Shown here piece after piece: positions 37,899 through 45,661 of a stretch of 63,005 bases of DNA. The stretch comes from Sphingomonas aquatilis (lineage in GTDB: Bacteria; Pseudomonadota; Alphaproteobacteria; Sphingomonadales; Sphingomonadaceae): assembly GCF_014196115.1 (NCBI RefSeq), contig NZ_JACIDB010000012.1, positions 1 through 63,005 of the forward strand. The letters are read 5' to 3'. The notes under the pieces were generated by a model that saw only the letters and a list, made by a program, of their open reading frames with translations, was not told where the DNA came from and ran no database searches. Numbering within the stretch: the first letter of the stretch is position 1; each line of letters starts with the position of its first letter. Made by a program: the position numbers and the translations under genes.

Positions 37899-39146
37899 TC
37901 AGTGTGCTGCCATTCGTTCGGTCCGGAATCCCCACAGGCTCTTTGCAAGATCGAGTTCGTCGCGCTTTGCCTTGCCGATCATTCCCGTGAAATATGCGCC
38001 TGGCGTCAGCCGAATTTCCGACCGCGAATGGCGTTCGGCGGTAATCATGATCGCCACCGCTGCGGCATCCGGCCCAAGCTTTTCCAAGGCGTCCACATAG
38101 ACCCCGATGCGGATCCCGAGATCGTTGCGCAGCCGAGAGGCGGCCCGATGAATATCGGACCACGCGGGTCTGCTGTTGCCGACGTACATCGCGGTGGTCG
38201 GGAACATCTCCATCAACTCTGCTGGACGAGCGTTGAAGCGACTGTTCGACGGTGACGCCGAGAGGTCGGCTGGAGGTGGAGCGGAACCGATTGGATCAGA
38301 ACTACAAGCTCGCTCAGCCCGTACATCTTTGATGGGGTGAGGGCTGGTTTGTATATGTATGAAGGGCTCATTTTTTGACCCTGACCCATCATTATCTTCA
38401 GGAAACATACATTCGTCGATGGTCGTGGCAACGAGTTGCTCGACGTGCGGCAAACGGCTGAGTGCAGCCCGATAGAGATCACTGTCACGCACGGAACGCG
38501 CCTGCGCTGCAGCTTCAGCCACGCTATCGATGGCTTCCTGGAGGGCAAACCACCGCGGGCCCGTCAACCGCATATCGGCTGCTTGCGCGAGTGCCTGACC
38601 AACAATCCGGCTAACGCGGGCAATCTCCTGCCGACCCTCCTTGAAGAGCCGAGATTGTGCCGAATAGGCATCGGCGCGCTCGCGAAGCTCCTCGAAGCGG
38701 ATGCGAAGCGGCGAGAGGTCGACACCAAAGGCGGTTGAGATTGCACCCGTATGATCACGGCGGCCTGTGCGCCGTCCATGAGCGCTGTCGCGCGCGAGGA
38801 TCAGTCCGAGCGCTCTGAGCTGCCGGAGACGGGCTTTGATCGCACTGACCGTCTTGCCGGCGTCCTCAGCGAGCGTGAGGTTGCTTGGCCAGGCGATCGG
38901 CGTGCGCCCTTCCTTCCAATCATCGGCATGGGTGTAGCTGATGAGGTGTTCGAGCGTCTGTAGCGCACCGATCCCAACGCCTAGCGCCGCTGCTGAGCGC
39001 TTGACGACGGCGAACACCGCTTTCCGGTCGACCGTCGTCGGCGCATCGACAATCCTAGTCTCGAGCGCGCGTGCGATCTGGCGGGAGAAGGCCGTGATCG
39101 GTCGGGCTCCCGTTCCCCCCGTAAAGGCATTCTGGGTATAGGTCAT
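37899..39146 (-). CDS. repC: RepC-family plasmid replication initiator
   Basis: This 415-residue protein has the RepC N-terminal domain (KRSAAALGVGIGALQTLEHL, IAWPSNLTLAEDAGKTVSAI, LRALGLILARDSAHGRR, AFGVDLSPLRIRFEELRE) of repABC-type alphaproteobacterial replicons. The start MTYTQNAF at 39146 is family-like; the frame opens 138 bases earlier. No RepA/RepB partition ATPase pair lies in the window, which is unusual for repABC. It lies downstream of the iterons that follow the RPA-type repA. It may be a second replicon or an accessory protein. Confidence 0.85.
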   Translation of the reverse strand: MTYTQNAFTGGTGARPITAFSRQIARALETRIVDAPTTVDRKAVFAVVKRSAAALGVGIGALQTLEHLISYTHADDWKEGRTPIAWPSNLTLAEDAGKTVSAIKARLRQLRALGLILARDSAHGRRTGRRDHTGAISTAFGVDLSPLRIRFEELRERADAYSAQSRLFKEGRQEIARVSRIVGQALAQAADMRLTGPRWFALQEAIDSVAEAAAQARSVRDSDLYRAALSRLPHVEQLVATTIDECMFPEDNDGSGSKNEPFIHIQTSPHPIKDVRAERACSSDPIGSAPPPADLSASPSNSRFNARPAELMEMFPTTAMYVGNSRPAWSDIHRAASRLRNDLGIRIGVYVDALEKLGPDAAAVAIMITAERHSRSEIRLTPGAYFTGMIGKAKRDELDLAKSLWGFRTERMAAH

Positions 39147-39437
39147 CGTTCGTCCCCTCGTTCGAGGGGCCGTCAGCAGGCAAAACAGAGGCGTGGCGCG
39201 AAGCGCGCTCCCTTGAACCGAGGCTCGGAAACCGGTACGTGGAAGATCTCTGAGTGACCGGTCAGCGTTTGGCGACGCTGCCACGTTGCGATTTCTGGGT
39301 GCCCGGCCTTCGTGCCGGGCATTCGTTTATGTGCTCACGGCCACCCTTTCTGTTCGGTCTCACGCTGGCCGCCGAGCGGCCGCGGAGAACATTAAGGGAC
39401 GATGCCAGCCCAATCAGGGGTTCGGAAGCGGGCACGA

Positions 39438-39605
39438 CTCGTGCTTTCGCGGACCGAAGCGAGAAAAAGTTCGTGCTTTGACGGACCGACGCGGAGTCCG
39501 TTCGTGCTTTGACGGACGTCCATTCGTGTTTTGGAGGACGCTACTTCGTGCTTTGACGGACGAAAGTTCGTGCTTTGAGGGACGCTCGTTTGGGTTCTCG
39601 CGGAC
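39438..39605. repeat. iteron array, candidate plasmid replication origin
   Basis: Seven copies of a 17-base unit close to TTCGTGCTTTGACGGAC occur at 39438, 39470, 39501, 39523, 39545, 39567 and 39589. The last five are spaced exactly 22 bases apart, about two helical turns; the first two are 31-32 bases apart. The units at 39438, 39523, 39567 and 39589 are slightly variant. The array lies between repA (ends 39617) and the repC-like gene, the usual place for an iteron origin bound by RPA-type initiators. Confidence 0.85.
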
Positions 39606-39616
39606 CGGTCCGCGAA

Positions 39617-40507
39617 TCAGTCGCGAATCGCGTCGCTGGTCGTCTGCTCGGCCGACAGAAGGGCCTTTTTCGGCGTCAACGTGACCAGGGAAGGGGCCGC
39701 GACCCTGCGTTTCGGGGCGTCCACTGCAGGAGCATCTGCTTCGTTGAGCAAAACCCGGTAGTCAGGAATCGAGTCCAGGTCCGCGATGCCACGCAGAACG
39801 TGGCGAAAATGCTTCAGCGTGTTCTGATAGCCAAGCTGAAGGCGCAAATCGTTCAATCCGATCTGCACGGGACCATCGATACAGGTGGAGCGCGCGACTT
39901 CGTAAAGTCGTCGTTCGACTGGACCGAGCTGGAAATAGTCCGGCGAATATTCGAGGACCCGGCGATCGCGCAGGATCGCACGGTATAGCCAGTCACAAAG
40001 GCGGACTTTCACGCCCTTGAGACGTGGTTCACCGGTCCGTGTCTTCGTATATTGGAGTTGCGCCTCGGACAGCCACGAGAAGAAGCCCGTCTGGCCTTCG
40101 CCACCGGCTTCGATGTTCGTCTTGATCTGCGTACCCTGAAGCCGTCCTAACGCATCAGAGAGGCGTGTATAGGAGCGTGCAGAACCGCTGACCCCCGTCA
40201 CTCGGAAGAGGTCGTGGGCCGTAAAGTAGAACTCCTGGGCCACGCGCTCGCCTGCATCCATCTTCGAGACAAGCAAGCTCGCGATATACAGTAGGATCTC
40301 CTTGTCATAGATTGTGGCAACACCGCTGGGACCAGGGCCGATCTCTATGGAAACACTGTCAGTCTTATAGACTAAGGAGCGCTTCAGCGCAGTCTTCGAC
40401 AGCGAAAAGAAGGGATAGGCCATGAGTGAGTGCTCACCGCGAACCTCGGTGAGGAGCGGACTGTCGAGGACGAAGAGGTCGCCCTGCGTGGGAGAGGTGC
40501 CCGTCAT
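39617..40507 (-). CDS. repA: RPA-type plasmid replication initiator RepA
   Basis: This protein of about 296 residues matches the replication initiator protein A family. It has SLVYKTDSVSIEIGPGPSG, IYDKEILLYIASLLV, DLFRVTGVSGSARSYTRLSD, and the winged-helix region with RRLYEVARSTC and LGYQNTLKHFRHVLRGI. ATG at 40507 is chosen; an upstream TTG at 40516 is also in frame. Iterons lie both 3' (39438-39605) and 5' (40523-40643) of the gene, the latter in inverted orientation as expected for autoregulation. Confidence 0.88.
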   Translation of the reverse strand: MTGTSPTQGDLFVLDSPLLTEVRGEHSLMAYPFFSLSKTALKRSLVYKTDSVSIEIGPGPSGVATIYDKEILLYIASLLVSKMDAGERVAQEFYFTAHDLFRVTGVSGSARSYTRLSDALGRLQGTQIKTNIEAGGEGQTGFFSWLSEAQLQYTKTRTGEPRLKGVKVRLCDWLYRAILRDRRVLEYSPDYFQLGPVERRLYEVARSTCIDGPVQIGLNDLRLQLGYQNTLKHFRHVLRGIADLDSIPDYRVLLNEADAPAVDAPKRRVAAPSLVTLTPKKALLSAEQTTSDAIRD

Positions 40508-40522
40508 GCCGCCCAATCCCGG

Positions 40523-40643
40523 GTCCGCAAAAGCACGAAAGCCCGCTCGCGAAGGTCCGCGAAAACACGAAGGGCGGGAGTGCCACCGAGGGAAAACGCT
40601 CGGAACAGCGCACTATCGGAGTGAAGTTCGTGTTTTTGCGGAC
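40523..40643. repeat. iterons upstream of repA, candidate autoregulatory operator
   Basis: Two inverted copies (GTCCGCAAAAGCACGAA at 40523 and GTCCGCGAAAACACGAA at 40555) and one direct copy (TTCGTGTTTTTGCGGAC at 40627) of the same 17-base iteron lie 16-136 bases before the repA start. The inverted orientation relative to the 39438 array is typical of an operator through which RepA represses itself. Confidence 0.75.
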
Positions 40644-40837
40644 CGACCGCGCGCCCGATGCTGGGAGCCACGCGGAGGGTCGTTTCGACATGGAGTTCGC
40701 GCAGATTCATACGAGCCGCTGTAACAGGTTGGCGCCGCAGTTCACAGTCGTTGCTCGGGCAGGTCGCGCGTTCCTGCTACTGCTGCAAGCGCCATAGGGT
40801 CTCCTAAGTGGCTCACTAACGCGTCTCTCATCGCCGG

Positions 40838-41296
40838 CTATCCGGTCGCGCGGGACGATGCGATCTGGAGATCGAGCCACTCCTCTGCGGCATTCCTCAG
40901 CCGTGGAAGCATCGACACGTTCGCTCGGCGCCGATCTGCCGGGTCGGGGATGCGCTCTATATAGCCGACCGCTTCAAGCTGCTCGATATGCCTGAGCGCA
41001 GTGGTCATTGACGCCCCGCTGAGGGAGCAGAGTTGCGACACCGCGATGTCACGGTGCTCGCCCTGCGCTACATAGAGCTCAAGGATCATATCCCAGCTGG
41101 GATCGAGGAAGCGCGCCCCGGAAAAGCAGCGGGTGCGTCGACGGCGCCCGGCCAAAATCGCCTTAGCTTCGCCAAGGCGCAGGTCCGCGATCGTGCCCCC
41201 GGCAGCGGCGGCAGATAGCAGGCTTTCCTCGACGGCCTTACGCGGAAGACGGACGATGACGTCGATCAGTTCGTCGCCCGCTGATGCTGAAGCCAT
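40838..41296 (-). CDS. MarR-like winged-helix transcriptional regulator
   Basis: This 152-residue protein has a winged HTH in its second half: HRDIAVSQLCSLSGASMTTALRHIEQL, cut by function, then GYIERIPDPADRRRANV, as in MarR-type regulators. The first 70 residues are a charged linker with a CF motif (RTRCFSGARFLDPSWDM), unusual for MarR. It overlaps the upstream membrane protein gene by 31 bases, so it is last in a four-gene minus operon (42634-40838). Confidence 0.7.
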   Translation of the reverse strand: MASASAGDELIDVIVRLPRKAVEESLLSAAAAGGTIADLRLGEAKAILAGRRRRTRCFSGARFLDPSWDMILELYVAQGEHRDIAVSQLCSLSGASMTTALRHIEQLEAVGYIERIPDPADRRRANVSMLPRLRNAAEEWLDLQIASSRATG

Positions 41297-41748
41297 GATC
41301 GTCGCGATCCATTTTTCAGATAGGGCGCAGCATCACGCGGCAATCGCATCGTTCCCAGCGCAAGCGCGCCAAGCGCGAGATAGGCGTAGATACCGAGACC
41401 TGTGTGATAGGCGAAGAGTGGAATGCCGGGCAGTAACGCTCCGCACAGGCTCATAAACAGGCCGCCCAGCGCGAAGCCGGCTGCCCAGATCGGCCAGAAA
41501 CGGATAGTCGTCACACCTAACCAAAAGAAGCCGCAGGCGACTCCCAGGTCCACAACCAACGTTGGAAAGTGCCCGGGATCCCAAGCGACCTTGGTAGAAT
41601 AAACGCGCAGACCGGTCGTGAGAGCGAAGCCCGCCAAGTTTATTAAAACACCCAGTCGCTCAGGCCTCCCGCCGCGTACGAGAGCGAACAGAAGAACCAC
41701 TGCCATTATCGCATTGAACAGTAAGGCGAGTAGAACTTCCACTTTCAT
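41266..41748 (-). CDS. small integral membrane protein
   Basis: This 160-residue protein has about five hydrophobic segments: residues 4-24, 33-52, 63-82, 88-108 and 115-137. No catalytic motif is visible and the family is not recognised. It lies between a 115-residue hypothetical gene (14-base gap) and a MarR-like regulator gene with which it overlaps, and so belongs to the small regulator/membrane operon of this region. Confidence 0.7.
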   Translation of the reverse strand: MKVEVLLALLFNAIMAVVLLFALVRGGRPERLGVLINLAGFALTTGLRVYSTKVAWDPGHFPTLVVDLGVACGFFWLGVTTIRFWPIWAAGFALGGLFMSLCGALLPGIPLFAYHTGLGIYAYLALGALALGTMRLPRDAAPYLKNGSRRSWLQHQRATN

Positions 41749-41761
41749 ACGCGGGTTCGCT

Positions 41762-42109
41762 TCAGGCAGTGGCCACTTCGACCGGTGATTCGATTTCGGC
41801 GTTCATCGGCGGCTTTGGGAGATTTTCTCCCCAGCTCGTCTCGTTCAGGCCGAGATGACGGCCGACCCGCTCCGTGAAGGGGTGAGCCCGCATCGCCATC
41901 TGATCCTGACCTTCGACCAGAGCAGCGAGCGCAGCTACCGTCGCTTTGACGGTTCGCTGCGCCATCGCCGGCGAGAGCCGATGAACCTCCGTCGCATCGA
42001 GCGTCGTCAAGAGGAACTGGGCGGTGTCGCGCGCCGCCAGGTTGATCGATCGCTCCGCCTTGCGAAGTTCATCCGCCACGATGCGACCAGTATTCTCGAG
42101 TGCCTGCAT
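41762..42109 (-). CDS. hypothetical cytosolic protein
   Basis: This 115-residue, largely helical protein (RIVADELRKAERSINLAARD, FLLTTLDATEVHRLSPAMAQ) has no signal, membrane segment or cysteine. It lies 28 bases downstream of the LuxR-type HTH gene and 14 bases before the membrane protein gene, in a tight operon. The fold could be a phasin-like helix bundle, but I do not assign a family. Confidence 0.65.
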   Translation of the reverse strand: MQALENTGRIVADELRKAERSINLAARDTAQFLLTTLDATEVHRLSPAMAQRTVKATVAALAALVEGQDQMAMRAHPFTERVGRHLGLNETSWGENLPKPPMNAEIESPVEVATA

Positions 42110-42136
42110 TACGTCTCCTTGGGCGCCGCAGCGCCG

Positions 42137-42634
42137 CTACCGTACCTTGAGGCCGAGCAGGAACGTCAGCGTCAGCATCACCATACCCGCGACGGTCAGG
42201 CCGATTGGAGTGAGGATCGCAATGATCGCACTCCAGATCGCCGCCTGCTTCCAGGTGAGCATGTTCGCTGCCGCCCCTGCGGTCGGCAACGGCGGTGGGA
42301 GAGGAAAGACGTGCTCATCGCTAGGTAGGACGATTGCAGGGGGCAAAGCCTCTACCCCTGCATCGTGCTCCGCGACGATCCGGGCGGCGTCGATCCGGCT
42401 CGTGGTGCCCAGCAAATTGTTAGCCTTCAACAATTGCTTATCGACAGCGCGGGGACTTGCCCCGGTTAACATCGCGATCTCCTTCGAACTTCGATGCTGG
42501 TAAACGAGACGGAGGTAGGAGAGCTGCCGTTCGCTCAATTGGTCGACAGGCGATGGTCGGTCAGAGCGCGCGGGGCTATCCGTGGCGGTTTCGCTGGCAT
42601 CTGTCTTGTCGTATCCAGCGGGTGATATTTCCAT
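42137..42634 (-). CDS. membrane-anchored LuxR-type HTH regulator
   Basis: This 165-residue protein has a LuxR-type HTH in its N-terminal half (LSERQLSYLRLVYQHRSSKEIAMLTGAS, cut by function; then PRAVDKQLLKANNLLG), a Pro-rich linker and a C-terminal pair of hydrophobic helices (ANMLTWKQAAIWSAIIAIL then VAGMVMLTLTFLLGL). This HTH-linker-membrane design is the reverse of a sensor at the N-terminus and suggests a membrane-tethered DNA-binding protein. It is the first gene of the four-gene operon. Confidence 0.72.
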   Translation of the reverse strand: MEISPAGYDKTDASETATDSPARSDRPSPVDQLSERQLSYLRLVYQHRSSKEIAMLTGASPRAVDKQLLKANNLLGTTSRIDAARIVAEHDAGVEALPPAIVLPSDEHVFPLPPPLPTAGAAANMLTWKQAAIWSAIIAILTPIGLTVAGMVMLTLTFLLGLKVR

Positions 42635-43019
42635 GTGTCGACCCTGCAGGATGGAGCGATTCGCCGCCAGAAGTTCCGTAATCCATGTTGGGACGCGTCG
42701 TTCCAGCAGAACAGCCGGCCCGCGGGAAACGAACGGTAGCGAACCGATCCCGCGAAACTGTCATTCAGCAAACAGGCGGACGTAGCGGCGGGCAGATTGG
42801 CTCCCTTGAGATCGGGTGGTTGTCACGGTCGCAGTGCGGTACAGGCCGTCGGCTTTGCCTAGCGTCGCCGTACCCGCGGTCAGGCCGATCTGGCAGCAAG
42901 GGAGGAGAAGCGGCGCCGCCTTCCAAGTACAAGGCGTTAACGACTACCCGGTACAGGTTGTCGCCGGCTCCCGTACGGGACACGCGTGACCACTGGTACT
43001 TGTATCCGGCATGGCGAGC

Positions 43020-43171
43020 GCGTACATGGAGCGGGCAGGGAGACCTGCAAAGCGACTTATTCCGGCCCCGTGTTGGATGAGCGCTGTGGCTACCCAGGGT
43101 CTCAAACCCTGGTTGCCGGCCACCATTCTCCCTGACACGTTTCTGAGCCGCCCTTCGGGGCGGCTCTTTTC
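43020..43171 (+). ncRNA. candidate structured RNA ending in a strong terminator
   Basis: The plus strand forms successive hairpins: GCAGG-GAGA-CCTGC (43035-43048), a compound stem GTGGC (43086-43090) with GCCAC (43119-43123) enclosing CCAGGGT-CTCAA-ACCCTGG (43094-43112), and a UUCG-capped terminator at 43146-43171. A CCCGTACGGG palindrome lies upstream at 42970. No frame with a start site covers it, and it sits between the regulator operon and the DUF3800 gene. Families of structured RNAs next to DUF3800 genes have been described, so this may be one; the boundaries at the 5' end are not determined. Apart from this, 42635-43019 holds no gene I can support. Confidence 0.55.
43146..43171 (+). 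terminator. strong rho-independent terminator
   Basis: GAGCCGCC-CTTCGG-GGCGGCTC (8-bp stem with a UUCG-type loop) followed by TTTT. It terminates plus-strand transcripts only; after the same hairpin the minus strand has no U tract. It ends the structured RNA and faces the 3' end of the DUF3800 gene. Confidence 0.85.
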
Positions 43172-43174
43172 GTA

Positions 43175-43786
43175 TCAGAGCAGATCGATCCCGTACTTTT
43201 CACGCAAGCCCTGCGCGTTCATCTCACCATCCACGATCCAGCGCCGCGCATAGGCCACGACATCGGCAAGCTGAAGCAGCCGGGAGGCCCCGGAATCAAG
43301 GCGGACGACCCGATTGACGCCTCTGAAGCGACCGTCGTCCTTGCGCGCCCGCTCCATCTCGGCATCAAAATCAGGGTGATCGTTATGCTGATTGACGTCG
43401 GTGATGACATCGACGTTGCCGACGCTGTCGCGCCCGAGCACTGAACGAAACCGCTTCATGCCGATCTTCACCGTCTCGACGACCGCTTGTGCATAGACGA
43501 CCGGCGGGGCCCCCTGCCGCCCCTGAAAATGTTGGTTGATCATCACCACCCGATCGAGGTCGGCGCCAGCACGCAGGCGATCGAGCAGTCCTTGAAGATA
43601 GCCGTTCGCCATTTTCACGGCATGGACCTCGTTTGCATCCGCCGGCAGCAGGTCGCTGAACGCCTTGTCGAGACGCCCGGCTTCCCGAGCGAGGACGAAA
43701 AGCGCGCCGAGCTGAAAGGGGCCGCTGCCGGCGGTCCCGGACTCGTCGATGAAGCACAGCACCTTCTTGTTCAGGCCCTTCGTCAC
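43175..43786 (-). CDS. DUF3800 domain protein
   Basis: This 203-residue protein has the DUF3800 hallmarks: VLCFIDESGTAGSG near the N-terminus (acidic residues of an RNase H-like fold), a central HAVKM, and LQLADVVAYARRW in the C-terminal third. DUF3800 proteins are common in plasmids and defence regions and may be nucleases. It starts immediately after the stop of the HTH gene at 43787 and ends facing the terminator at 43146. A structured RNA candidate lies beside it on the opposite strand. Confidence 0.83.
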   Translation of the reverse strand: MTKGLNKKVLCFIDESGTAGSGPFQLGALFVLAREAGRLDKAFSDLLPADANEVHAVKMANGYLQGLLDRLRAGADLDRVVMINQHFQGRQGAPPVVYAQAVVETVKIGMKRFRSVLGRDSVGNVDVITDVNQHNDHPDFDAEMERARKDDGRFRGVNRVVRLDSGASRLLQLADVVAYARRWIVDGEMNAQGLREKYGIDLL

Positions 43787-44314
43787 TCAGGCCTCCGCAT
43801 CCGCCGGAGCCGCCGCTGGTCGGCGGCGCCGCATGCCAGGGCGGGCGACGGCCTGCCGCTTGGCACGCGCTTCTTCGGCTGCCTCACGGAAGTCCGGCTC
43901 GATCTCGGCCAGCTTGTCGACCAGTCCCTGAAGATCATATTCGTTCGAGATCTTGCCACGGTGCGACGCACGGCGTTCGATCCGGCGCACGAAGCCCGCC
44001 TCCTCCAGTTCCGCGATGTAGCGCTGCACCTGGCGCTCGCTGAGGTTGAGGCGCAGTGCAAGATCGGCCTTCTTCGGAAAGGGCTTACGGCCGGCATCCC
44101 ACCAGAAATCGGCGAGCTGGATCAAAACGGCAAGCTGGGTCGGGTTGAGCCCGAGACGTCGCTGCGCGCGAAGCAGCAGCGAAGGCAACATGCAGAACCC
44201 GAGCGCGATCACCTTTGCGCCCCATTTATTGGCGGCCGCACCCGACTTTCGAGGCGCTTTCGCCGCGGATGCCGCTTCCAGCTGGCCATCTTCGCTTTCG
44301 ATCTTGTCACTCAT
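43787..44314 (-). CDS. winged-helix (replication-type) DNA-binding protein
   Basis: This 175-residue protein has a central winged-HTH: FPKKADLALRLNLSERQVQR, then YIAELEEAGFVRRIER. It also carries a Lys/Ala-rich N-terminal part and an Arg/Pro/Ala-rich tail (GMRRRRPAAAPADAEA). The design resembles plasmid replication or copy-control HTH proteins. ATG at 44314 is chosen because the in-frame sequence upstream lacks family character. Its stop directly precedes the DUF3800 start, so the two are co-transcribed. Confidence 0.72.
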   Translation of the reverse strand: MSDKIESEDGQLEAASAAKAPRKSGAAANKWGAKVIALGFCMLPSLLLRAQRRLGLNPTQLAVLIQLADFWWDAGRKPFPKKADLALRLNLSERQVQRYIAELEEAGFVRRIERRASHRGKISNEYDLQGLVDKLAEIEPDFREAAEEARAKRQAVARPGMRRRRPAAAPADAEA

Positions 44315-44371
44315 CCGATGTCTCCGTAGGCTCGCAGATGAGCGCTTGATAGGCCGAAGACAAGACTGACC

Positions 44372-44440
44372 GACCGGACACCTCTGCCTGGTCGGGAGGA
44401 GACAGATGCATCTCCTCGGACGAGGCAGAGGTGTCCGGTC
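44372..44440. repeat. 69-base near-perfect inverted repeat upstream of HTH gene
   Basis: The 18-base arms GACCGGACACCTCTGCCT and AGGCAGAGGTGTCCGGTC are perfect complements, with a further imperfect pairing (GGAGGAG/CTCCTC) around the centre. A partial copy, GTCCGGTC, recurs at 44513. The surrounding 44315-44626 gap contains no gene. It could be a cruciform operator, an RNA hairpin in the 43787 leader, or a recombination site for the tyrosine recombinase ending at 44627. Confidence 0.75.
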
Positions 44441-44626
44441 TGAATAAGGACGCAAGTAACCCGATTAACCCGTAAACCGATTAAGCGAGATAAACGGGTA
44501 CCAGACAAAGACGTCCGGTCGATTATCTTAAAGCGCAGCGGCGGCCGAGCGACCCGCCCTGACTGGACGGACGCAGAGCGTGCCCTCAAACCGGATCGGA
44601 TCTCGGATCGCCACGTTGCGCGATCT

Positions 44627-45661
44627 TCAGAGGAACTTGTCGCCGGCGTGGTCGCGAAACGCTTCGTGATCGCGGACATAGCCGCTGACCGTCTCGATCG
44701 ACCGGTGGCGGCTGTGGTCCTTCATCTTGAAAAGGTTCGCGCCTTGGCGTCCCGCCTCGGTGAGGAACCCAGCGCGCAGCGAATGGCCTGAGAACAGTTC
44801 GGGGTCGTAGCCCGCGGCGGCCGCGCGCGCTTTGACCACCAGTGCGACGCCGCGATCGCTCATCGGCTTTTCGGTCAGGCGCCCTTGTGGGGTCAATTTC
44901 CGGAACAGGAAGCCATCCGTGATCGGCGCCGCCGATATCCAGGCTTTATATAAGGCGACTGGTGCGATACGCCGGCGATCGGGAATGACCACGTCGGCGC
45001 CCCGTCCAAGCTGGTCGCCCTTGGCATGCGGCACATGGATGCGCAGACCCTCGGCCAGCTCGGTCACCTGCGAAAAACGGATCGCCACCAGCTCGGAGCG
45101 GCGGAACGCCCCGCCCATGCCAACTGCGAGCAGTGCCCTGTCGCGCAAGCTGCGGACGCTGTCGCCATCGATTGCGCGCAGCATGTCACGCAGGATATCG
45201 CCGTCAGCAGCGCGTTTCTTCGCGACCGGCTGGTCGCGCTTATCGGCACGCACGCCGCGCATCGCGCGCTCCAAGATGTTGGCGTTCACCTGATCGGTCG
45301 GCGGCGGGTGCCCCGCCGCGCGGTGGGCGAAGATGATCGCGGCGAGCCGTCGGCCGATGGTCGAGCGCGCGCGGCCCTGATCGGCGAGATCGGTCAGGAA
45401 GGCCGCAACGGTGACTGGCGTCGCTGGAAGGGTGACCAGCGCTCGCGCCGCGCACCATTGTTCGAAAATCGCCCAGTCTGACCGGTACGCACGTAGCGTC
45501 GCCGACGACGACGCACGCTCCATGTAGCGGGCGATCCGCTCCTGGTCATCGATGCCAAGCCCGGCGAGCGGCAGGTTCGCCTGTGCGACATTCACCAGGC
45601 TCTGGCGATCATCTAGCTGCGAGTGATCGTCGGCTATCGGCTCATCGTCGTCTATCGTCAT
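44627..45661 (-). CDS. tyrosine recombinase (XerC/D-like integrase)
   Basis: This 344-residue protein has the tetrad of tyrosine recombinases: R188 in AFRRSELVAIR, H293 and R296 in GHSLRAGFL, and Y328 in SGYVRD, with an N-terminal SAM-like core-binding domain. ATG at 45661 overlaps the TGA of the Ntn-like gene by one base, so they are translated together. It probably resolves plasmid multimers or moves a small element. An inverted repeat lies just 3' (44372-44440). Confidence 0.92.
   Translation of the reverse strand: MTIDDDEPIADDHSQLDDRQSLVNVAQANLPLAGLGIDDQERIARYMERASSSATLRAYRSDWAIFEQWCAARALVTLPATPVTVAAFLTDLADQGRARSTIGRRLAAIIFAHRAAGHPPPTDQVNANILERAMRGVRADKRDQPVAKKRAADGDILRDMLRAIDGDSVRSLRDRALLAVGMGGAFRRSELVAIRFSQVTELAEGLRIHVPHAKGDQLGRGADVVIPDRRRIAPVALYKAWISAAPITDGFLFRKLTPQGRLTEKPMSDRGVALVVKARAAAAGYDPELFSGHSLRAGFLTEAGRQGANLFKMKDHSRHRSIETVSGYVRDHEAFRDHAGDKFL

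Noticed and set aside
39438..39605. CRISPR-like repeat spacing
   Set aside because: The 17-base units at 22-base intervals leave only 5-base gaps, no spacers exist, and they flank repA; they are iterons.
43086..43123. tRNA-like hairpin with an apparent CCA-like run
   Set aside because: The stem does not form a cloverleaf, no anticodon arm or T-arm consensus was found; it is better explained as part of a structured RNA.
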